From: an uncultured Marinifilum sp.
GTDB lineage: Bacteria > Bacteroidota > Bacteroidia > Bacteroidales > Marinifilaceae
Direction: 5' to 3'
NCBI RefSeq assembly: GCF_963677195.1
Contig: NZ_OY781918.1
Location: 3,274,923 to 3,338,922, forward strand
DNA: 64,000 nt
The stretch's first letter is position 1; the number at the start of each line of letters is the position of its first letter. Of the stretch, positions 57,972 through 64,000 are shown piece after piece. Both the position numbers and the translations under genes were made by a program. The notes under the pieces were generated by a model. The model saw only the letters and a list, made by a program, of their open reading frames with translations. It made no database searches and was not told where the DNA came from.

Positions 57972-58006
57972 AAAACCACTCCAAGCGTTAATCGGAGTGG
58001 TTTTAA
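57972..58006 (+). terminator. Terminator of the CAP gene
   Basis: AAAACCACTCC/GGAGTGGTTTT (57972-57982 and 57994-58004), 11-nt loop, T-run. The hairpin also lies downstream of rplI, on the opposite strand, and may act both ways. Confidence 0.88.
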
Positions 58007-58072
58007 TCTGTTTGTTTGAAAAGCTTTAAGTTTGTCTGTTAAAACTTAAATTAATTTTTTATTGAAGCGGAA

Positions 58073-58516
58073 CTATTCCGACACTACTTCAAATGAGATT
58101 TCTACTTTAACTTCTTTATGAAGTTTTACAGTAGCAGTATATTTACCAATCTCTTTTACAGCGTCTTTAATAGAAATCACTTTTCTGTCAATATCAAATC
58201 CTTGAGCAGTTAATGCTTCGGCAATTTGAATATTATTAACAGAACCAAAGATTTTACCAGTAGTACTAGTTTTAGCACCTAAACTTAAAGTAACACCTTC
58301 TAATTTTTTAGCAATTTCTAATGCTTCATTTTTGATTTTCTCCTCTTTATGAGCTCTTTGTCTCATATTTTCAGCATGCATTTTTTTAGCAGACTCAGTA
58401 GCTAAAATAGCAATACCATTAGGAATCAAATAATTTCTTGCGTAACCATTCTTAACAGTTACGATATCATTCTTATACCCTAAAGTATGGATATCTTGTT
58501 TTAAGATTATTTCCAT
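58073..58516 (-). CDS. rplI: 50S ribosomal protein L9
   Basis: 147 residues; starts MEIILKQDIHTLGYKNDIVTVKNGYARNYLIP, the L9 signature region (L9 fold with long helix and C-terminal domain). It is preceded by a strong GGAGG Shine-Dalgarno sequence, uncommon in this phylum, as befits a ribosomal gene. Last gene of the S6-S18-L9 operon. Confidence 0.96.
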   Translation of the reverse strand: MEIILKQDIHTLGYKNDIVTVKNGYARNYLIPNGIAILATESAKKMHAENMRQRAHKEEKIKNEALEIAKKLEGVTLSLGAKTSTTGKIFGSVNNIQIAEALTAQGFDIDRKVISIKDAVKEIGKYTATVKLHKEVKVEISFEVVSE

Positions 58517-58539
58517 TTCGTTTCCTCCTTCTTTAAAGA

Positions 58540-58809
58540 TTATTTCATCATGTCAGTTACGTATGGTAGTAATGCTAAGTGACGAGCACGTTTAACAGCA
58601 GTAGCTACCTTTCTTTGATATTTTAAAGAAGTACCTGTGATACGACGAGGTAAGATTTTTCCTTGTTCGTTTAAGAATTTTTTCAAAAATTCAGGATCTT
58701 TGTAATCAATATACTTGATCTTGTTTTTCTTAAAACGACAGTATTTTTTCTTTTTGATCTCAACTGAAGGTGGGGTCAAATATCTGATTTCTGATTGATT
58801 TTGTGCCAT
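58540..58809 (-). CDS. rpsR: 30S ribosomal protein S18
   Basis: 89 residues with [20 protein letters not shown] and the S18 signature [20 protein letters not shown]. An AGGAG site precedes the ATG. Middle of the operon with 3-base and 23-base spacers. Confidence 0.96.
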   Translation of the reverse strand: MAQNQSEIRYLTPPSVEIKKKKYCRFKKNKIKYIDYKDPEFLKKFLNEQGKILPRRITGTSLKYQRKVATAVKRARHLALLPYVTDMMK

Positions 58810-58812
58810 GAC

Positions 58813-59160
58813 TTATTTCTCCTCTTTAGTTTTAAGATTTCCTTTTCGTTTAATTGAGTACTCAAAAGCGTATTTATCAAGCTTGAAAGTTAAGAAACGA
58901 ATGACCTTCTCATCACGTCTGTAATTTAATTCCAATTTCTCGATTAATTCACCTGGAGCATCAAATTGAAGCAATTGGTAAAAACCAGTGCTTTTTTTCT
59001 GAATTGGATAAGCCAACTTACGCAGTCCCCAGTTCTCTTCATTTACGATCTTACCGCCACCTTCTGTGATAAGAGTCTTGAATTTTTCTACCGCTTCCTT
59101 TACCTGAGCCTCAGATAAAACGGGAGTTACAATGAAAACGGTTTCATAATGATTCAACAT
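58813..59160 (-). CDS. rpsF: 30S ribosomal protein S6
   Basis: 115 residues; [22 protein letters not shown] and [20 protein letters not shown] are diagnostic of S6. First gene of the operon, with a well-formed promoter 50-80 bases upstream. Confidence 0.96.
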   Translation of the reverse strand: MLNHYETVFIVTPVLSEAQVKEAVEKFKTLITEGGGKIVNEENWGLRKLAYPIQKKSTGFYQLLQFDAPGELIEKLELNYRRDEKVIRFLTFKLDKYAFEYSIKRKGNLKTKEEK

Positions 59161-59212
59161 AACTTAAATAATTTAATTAATACTTAATAATTAAGTGTTT
59201 TTTATTGAGCCG

Positions 59213-59243
59213 CAAAATTAACTATTCTTTTTTGATTTTTCAA
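59213..59243 (-). promoter_or_regulatory. rpsF operon promoter
   Basis: On the minus strand TTG (59241-59243), 20 bases, then TAATTTTG (59213-59220), a full match to the Bacteroidota -33/-7 pattern. Confidence 0.65.
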
Positions 59244-59442
59244 GAATACTCGATTTTTATTCGGCTACAGCTCACAAAAATAATAAATTGAATTCAGATT
59301 TTGCAATATATAAAAGGAAAGTGTGCTTAATAAAACTTAAAACTCATGAAATAGCTGTTCTTATTCTGTTTTAGCTCCAATTCTTGTTAAGCTATTTAAT
59401 TTTTTGTAACTTATTAGTAGAACTTAAAATAAACTCAGGCTT

Positions 59443-60567
59443 ATGAAGGACAGGATGATAACATTAGCGACATATAGTTACTCCAGAGCCCAGCTGCTTA
59501 AAACTCGTTTGGAATCGGAGGGAGTGGAGTGCTATTTAAAAAATTTGAATATGATACAATCTGCCATTGGTGGTGGTGTTAAAGTTCGAATTAAAGCAGA
59601 AGATCTTAATCGGGCTCTAAAAATTATCGAAGAACTCGATTTAAGTTATGCTCAGGAGGATTTGGACAAAAGTTTTCCTCAAAAGAATCTGGATGTGAAT
59701 AGAATATTGGTTCCGGTTGATTTTTCTGATTTCTCACCAAAACTTTGTGACTATGCGCTTGGGATCGCAAAAAAATTCAATGCCGATATTTTATTGTTTC
59801 ATACCTATTTCGCTTCGGCAATAGAATCGGTTCCATTCTCAGATAGTTATACTTATAACTCAACAGTAGTAGAGGTTTTATCGGAAGTAGAGAAAAATGC
59901 TAAAGCACAAATTAAAGAGCTTTATTATGATATTCGTAATAGATTAGAATTAGAAAAATGCAAAGGAATTGAAGTAGATTATGTATTAAGTGGAGGAACT
60001 GCATCTTCCGAGATTTTAAATATGTGCGTTAAATACAAGCCAGATTTAATGATTATGGGAAGTAGAGGCGAAACAGCCGGAACAACAAATTTACTTGGCA
60101 GTGTTGTTTCAAATGTATTGGAAGAAACAGAAGTTCCTGTTTTAATACTATCAGATCAAGGTGAACATGTTGACTTAGATAGTGTTAATAATATTATGTA
60201 TGCAACAGATTTTGATAAAGCAGACTTTAGAGCTATAGCGAATTTAAAATACATAACGCAAGCTTATGATATGAAAATTCATTGTGTTCATTTTCAGGAG
60301 AAAGAAAGTGCAGATCCAATAGGGGAGCATAGAATGCAAGTGCTTAGAAAATATTTAAAAAGAGCACTAGGTGATTCTGAAGTAAGCTGCAGAATTATTC
60401 ATGAGGATGAAAAAACTGAAGGAATAGAAAAATATACTCAAGATCATAATATTGGTTTAATTGCAATTTTAGCTCGAAAACATAATTTATTGCAGAGGTT
60501 ATTTTTCGGCCAAATGTCCAGAAAACTATTTATAAAAACACATATTCCAATTTTGGTTTTTCATTAA
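59443..60567 (+). CDS. DUF2007 domain fused to two universal stress domains
   Basis: 374 residues. Residues 1-66 (MITLATYSYSRAQLLKTRLE... RALKIIEEL) match DUF2007, a small putative signal-transducing domain. Two USP domains follow: NRILVPVDFSDFSPK begins the first, with the ATP-binding MGSRGETAGTTNLLGSVVSNV; the second (NNIMYATDFDKADFRAI) has a degenerate nucleotide motif. Cytoplasmic stress-response protein of unknown action. Monocistronic. Confidence 0.85.
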   Translation: MKDRMITLATYSYSRAQLLKTRLESEGVECYLKNLNMIQSAIGGGVKVRIKAEDLNRALKIIEELDLSYAQEDLDKSFPQKNLDVNRILVPVDFSDFSPKLCDYALGIAKKFNADILLFHTYFASAIESVPFSDSYTYNSTVVEVLSEVEKNAKAQIKELYYDIRNRLELEKCKGIEVDYVLSGGTASSEILNMCVKYKPDLMIMGSRGETAGTTNLLGSVVSNVLEETEVPVLILSDQGEHVDLDSVNNIMYATDFDKADFRAIANLKYITQAYDMKIHCVHFQEKESADPIGEHRMQVLRKYLKRALGDSEVSCRIIHEDEKTEGIEKYTQDHNIGLIAILARKHNLLQRLFFGQMSRKLFIKTHIPILVFH

Positions 60568-60587
60568 AATAAATTTAATATAATAAA

Positions 60588-60611
60588 AAAAAGCGCAATA
60601 TTGCGCTTTTT
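60588..60611. terminator. Shared bidirectional terminator, 24-bp palindrome
   Basis: Perfect palindrome AAAAAGCGCAAT/ATTGCGCTTTTT, ending exactly at the mtaB stop codon. T-runs on both strands, so it ends both the USP gene and mtaB. Confidence 0.9.
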
Positions 60612-61898
60612 CTATATTAATTCTCCAAGTAAAATGGGGTCATTATTCTTAGTATAAATATCAGTAATTTTAAGTTTGTAAAATTGATTTACCTTAATAT
60701 TTTGACCATTAAACTCTATTGGAATGTAATTTTCACCATATCCTTTAGCCTTACCATTCCATGTTTTTTCAACAAGAATAACTTGTTCTTTTCCAATAAA
60801 AGATTTCCGATATTCCATTTTTACATCATCCGAAATTTTTCTTAAAATTTCACTTCTTTTTGTTTTTATATGTTCATCAATTTGATTTGGCATTCTTTCA
60901 GCTCGTGTTCCCTTCCGAATAGAGTATTTAAAAGTATGTACATGTCCAAAGTTTAATTCTTTTACTAATGTACATGTTGTTTCAAAATCTTCATCACTTT
61001 CGTTCGGAAAACCAACAATTGCATCTGTTGTAATATTAAAATAAGGGTTTTGTGCTTTTATTTTAGTAACAATTTCTTTAAAACGTTTAGCAGTATACAT
61101 TCTTCGCATCTGCATTAAAATCGATTCAGATCCACTTTGTAAGCACAAATGCAGATGTGGTGTCATTTTTGGGTGATTCAGCAAGTTTAGAAACTTTTCT
61201 CCAAAACCATCTGGTTCCAATGATGAAATTCGAAGTCGGAAATCTCCTTTTAGATCTAAAATTTTCTCTACTAGATCGTCAAAGTTATTAGACTCGAAAT
61301 TATATCGTCCGATATTTACACCAGTTAATACAATTTCTTTTGAACCATTAGCTACAAGAGTTTTAATATTGTTAAGAATATCTGAAACAGGCCGGCTAAT
61401 GGCACGACCTCTTACAGATGGAATAATACAAAATGTGCAAAAGTTATCGCAACCATCCTGAATTTTAACCATACTACGGGTATGAAAACCTTCGTTTGTT
61501 GATTCATAAGAAAAAAGATCTGAATTTAAATTTGATGGATGTATAATTTCACCTTTATAATGTGCTTCGACTAGTGAAAAAATAGATGATTTTTGATCGT
61601 TTCCAACTACATAATTTATTTCAGTTTTGTTTTCCAGTTCTTTTTTAGCGTTGTTAGCCATACAGCCTGTCACAACTAATACAGAATGGGGATTTCTTCT
61701 ATTAATCTGATTAATAAAATTTCGTGATTTATGATCGCTTTGCTGAGTAACTGTACATGTGTTAATTACATATATGTCAGCCTCTTTATCAAAAGAAACC
61801 GATTCATATCCATTTTCCTGAAACTGAGAAGCTAAAGCATCTGTTTCATATTGATTTAAACGACAACCTAATGTCTTAAACGCTACCTTTTTTTTCAC
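60612..61898 (-). CDS. mtaB: tRNA t6A37 methylthiotransferase
   Basis: Radical-SAM enzyme converting t6A37 to ms2t6A in tRNA-Lys. 428 residues: TLGCRLNQYETDAL, NTCTVTQQSDHKSRN and VTGCMANN give the three auxiliary-cluster Cys; QDGCDNFCTFCIIPSVRGR holds the CxxxCxxC SAM cluster; a TRAM-like end follows. It lies 17 bases downstream of the miaB-like gene on the same strand. Confidence 0.93.
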   Translation of the reverse strand: MKKKVAFKTLGCRLNQYETDALASQFQENGYESVSFDKEADIYVINTCTVTQQSDHKSRNFINQINRRNPHSVLVVTGCMANNAKKELENKTEINYVVGNDQKSSIFSLVEAHYKGEIIHPSNLNSDLFSYESTNEGFHTRSMVKIQDGCDNFCTFCIIPSVRGRAISRPVSDILNNIKTLVANGSKEIVLTGVNIGRYNFESNNFDDLVEKILDLKGDFRLRISSLEPDGFGEKFLNLLNHPKMTPHLHLCLQSGSESILMQMRRMYTAKRFKEIVTKIKAQNPYFNITTDAIVGFPNESDEDFETTCTLVKELNFGHVHTFKYSIRKGTRAERMPNQIDEHIKTKRSEILRKISDDVKMEYRKSFIGKEQVILVEKTWNGKAKGYGENYIPIEFNGQNIKVNQFYKLKITDIYTKNNDPILLGELI

Positions 61899-61915
61899 TT
61901 TTCACTTTAATTTTT

Positions 61916-63241
61916 TTATCTAATAAGCTCTCCTTCTACTGAAAAATCAGCAGCCGAAGTTATTTTAATATCAACAAATTGTCCAATAAGCTTTTTGTCT
62001 TCCGATAAAAATCGAACATTGATTTTGCCTTCTGTTAAAGCCATTAAGTAGGCTTTATTCCGAGCTATTCCTCTTACAAGTACTCTAAAAGTTTTTCCAA
62101 GCATTTGTTCGTTATGGTTTCTGGAATGTACTTTTAAGTCTTCGGTTAATTGTTGGTGTCTTTGTTTTTTTATATCCAGACTAACATTATCGAACCATCT
62201 GTGACTAAGTGCACCAGGTCTTGGTGAATACATAGCTATATAGGCCATATTATATTTGAACTCGGCCATAGCTTTTCTTGTATTTTCGAACTGCTCATTA
62301 CTTTCACCAGTAAAACCAACTATAATATCGGTAAATAGAGTTGCTTCAGGTATTAATTTTTTAATAGTCTTAACAATTTGTCTATACTTTTCCATACCGT
62401 GCTTGCGGTTCATGTGAATCAAAACTTTATCATCACCTGATTGAATTGGTAAATGAATTTGTTTTGCTAAACACTTATAATCAGCGATTACTTGAATTAC
62501 TTCATCGGTCATATCTCTAGGATGTGGGGAAGTAAAATAGATCCAAAATTCTCTATCTAATCGTTTGCCCAATTCACCAATCATTCTTAATAATTGAGGG
62601 AAATCGACTTCATTTCCATTTTTATCGAGTCCGTAAGAGTTAACATTTTGCCCAAGTAAGCTTATGGATTTATACCCTTTATTTACTAAACTTTCTATTT
62701 CCTTTACAATTTCAGCAGAGGGCCGAGATATTTCTCGCCCTCTGGTGTACGGAACAGCACAGAATGAACAAAATTTATCACAACCATTTTGTATGGGTAT
62801 AAAAGCCTCAAAATTAGAAGTGTAGTTTGGTTTAACATTCCAAAATTCAGAGATGTTTTCATTTTGAGAGTCGAACCCTTGCTGTAAACCAATAGGCGTA
62901 GCCATACCATATTGCTGAATCATCTCAGGTAGGTTTGGCAAGTCTTTCATTTGGAATAAAATATCGAATAATTTTAAAAATTTTTCCAAGTCGGATGGTA
63001 AAACACAGCCAGAAACAAACGTTAATAAGTTACGTTTATTTTTCCATTTATTCCATTTATGGATTTTGGAATATACCTTATCTATGGCTTTTTGCCGAAC
63101 AGAACAAGCTAAAATTCCAATTAAATTTGCCTCTTCTTCTTGGTCGGTCCATTGATAGCCCATTTTTTCAATAACAGACCTAACACGCTCACCATCGGAG
63201 GCATTCATTTGGCATCCTAATGCAACTAAATGATATTTCAT
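61916..63241 (-). CDS. MiaB-family tRNA methylthiotransferase
   Basis: 441 residues. Auxiliary-cluster Cys in ALGCQMNASDGERV, ILACSVRQKA and VSGCVLPSD; SAM cluster in QNGCDKFCSFCAVPYTRGRE; HLPIQSGDDKVLIHMNRKH and a C-terminal TRAM. These fit MiaB (ms2i6A37), but the usual NTCSVR motif is LACSVR and the sequence is rather diverged. It could be the miaB gene of this organism or a second paralogue; I leave the symbol open. Confidence 0.75.
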   Translation of the reverse strand: MKYHLVALGCQMNASDGERVRSVIEKMGYQWTDQEEEANLIGILACSVRQKAIDKVYSKIHKWNKWKNKRNLLTFVSGCVLPSDLEKFLKLFDILFQMKDLPNLPEMIQQYGMATPIGLQQGFDSQNENISEFWNVKPNYTSNFEAFIPIQNGCDKFCSFCAVPYTRGREISRPSAEIVKEIESLVNKGYKSISLLGQNVNSYGLDKNGNEVDFPQLLRMIGELGKRLDREFWIYFTSPHPRDMTDEVIQVIADYKCLAKQIHLPIQSGDDKVLIHMNRKHGMEKYRQIVKTIKKLIPEATLFTDIIVGFTGESNEQFENTRKAMAEFKYNMAYIAMYSPRPGALSHRWFDNVSLDIKKQRHQQLTEDLKVHSRNHNEQMLGKTFRVLVRGIARNKAYLMALTEGKINVRFLSEDKKLIGQFVDIKITSAADFSVEGELIR

Positions 63242-63259
63242 ATAAAAATAGTTGTGATT

Positions 63260-63905
63260 TTAAAAGTATACTTCTGTATGTATTGGACCTAATGTAATTC
63301 CTTGTTTTTCAAGAATATCATAGGCTTCGTAAATCATGTGGCAGTTGCCACATAAATAGCAAATTGTATCCGAAGAAACAGGATTTTGTTTTAGATATTC
63401 GGTAACTCTTCCATGAAAATTACCTGTCTCTTCGCGAGAAGTGCACAGATACATAATTTCCATTTTTATATTCATCACGATCATAAGCTTCATTTTCTTT
63501 TCTAACACCATGAATTAGAGTATAATTTAAATTAGGATGTGTTGCTATGAAACTATGAATTGGTGATATGCCAGTTCCTGTAGCTATAAACAAGAATTTT
63601 CTAGTTTCTAATTCATTTTCTTGCAAAGAGAAATGCCCAAAAGGGCCATCAATATCAAGAAAATCTCCAGGTTTACATTTTTTCAGTTTCTTAGAAACTA
63701 ATCCTTCATCAATTTCTTTTATTAGAACTTTAAGGTACTTATCATTTTCCGAACTATAAATTGAATACTCTCTTCTATCAATACTACCTGGAAATCCTAT
63801 AGTAATATACTGACCAGTTTTAAATATAAAATCTTTTTTTTCCATCTGAATAACATAAGTAGATGGAGTTAGATTTCGGATTGTAATAATTTTATGCGAT
63901 CTCAT
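63260..63905 (-). pseudogene. Ferredoxin-NADP reductase-like gene with a frameshift
   Basis: Two overlapping frames make one FAD/NAD(P) oxidoreductase of about 214 residues. The first (63420-63905) holds the flavin site RREYSIYSS and the NADP loop IATGTGISPIHSF. The second (to 63260) holds CTSREETGNFHGRVTEYL and the end CYLCGNCHMIYEAYDILEKQG. One extra base in GTATCTG (63446-63452) breaks the frame; removing a T restores NYVLCTSREET. Either a real inactivating mutation or a sequencing error. Confidence 0.8.
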
Positions 63906-64000
63906 AATTGTTTTAGATTTTATGCAGAAATGATTTTAATATAAATATCACTATATGGAATCATTTTAAATAATTACATGCAAAACAAAATAAAATAGGC

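Overview
The window is AT-rich chromosomal DNA from a member of the Bacteroidota, most likely a marine or anaerobic Bacteroidia. The evidence is a type IX secretion (T9SS) C-terminal domain beside a PorP/SprF gene, hybrid propeller/Y_Y_Y sensor proteins, promoters of the TTG/TAnnTTTG type, a monomeric isocitrate dehydrogenase, a DUF6155 gene, and an arginine operon in the Bacteroides-like order without a carbamoyltransferase. I saw no tRNA, rRNA or CRISPR. The left edge cuts a relA/spoT gene. The right edge holds a frameshifted flavin reductase gene.

Layout. 1-7.8 kb: relA/spoT, dnaX (with an A10 slippage site), icd, a more GC-rich iron-sulfur flavoprotein gene bracketed by two perfect 55-bp copies of the icd terminator, and an SRPBCC/GyrI protein. 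8-11 kb: gene-poor accessory DNA with one complete IS, a coding remnant and a DUF6155 gene. 11-12.7 kb: an aromatic-rich curlin-repeat protein. 13-19 kb: gltB-gltD on the minus strand with a textbook Bacteroidota promoter. 20.1-32.6 kb: the arginine/carbamoyl-phosphate operon (GNAT, argG, argC, argD, argB, argE-like, argH, carA, carB). 33.7-51.4 kb: six tightly spaced genes: a 2431-residue T9SS surface protein with 21 in-phase 83-residue repeats, PorP/SprF, a PD40/PKD protein, an unknown secreted protein, and two giant sensors with the same sensor half but a histidine kinase or a SpoIIE phosphatase output. 51.4-64 kb: cysE-cysK, small housekeeping genes, cbiA, rpsF-rpsR-rplI, a DUF2007-USP-USP fusion, and mtaB and miaB-like methylthiotransferases.

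The most interesting signal is regulatory. Upstream of the arginine operon lie four consecutive short reading frames, each with a cluster of arginine codons at about codons 8-15. The first three are each followed by an intrinsic terminator, so transcription would meet three ribosome-sensing arginine attenuators in series, then a fourth Arg-rich leader whose stop lies 12 nt before the first structural gene. For attenuators 1 and 3 I can draw a competing antiterminator by hand. Upstream of cysE there is a 28-codon leader ending in six consecutive cysteine codons. This suggests that this lineage uses leader-peptide sensing widely for amino-acid biosynthesis. All of this was read by eye; no folding, alignment or database search was run.
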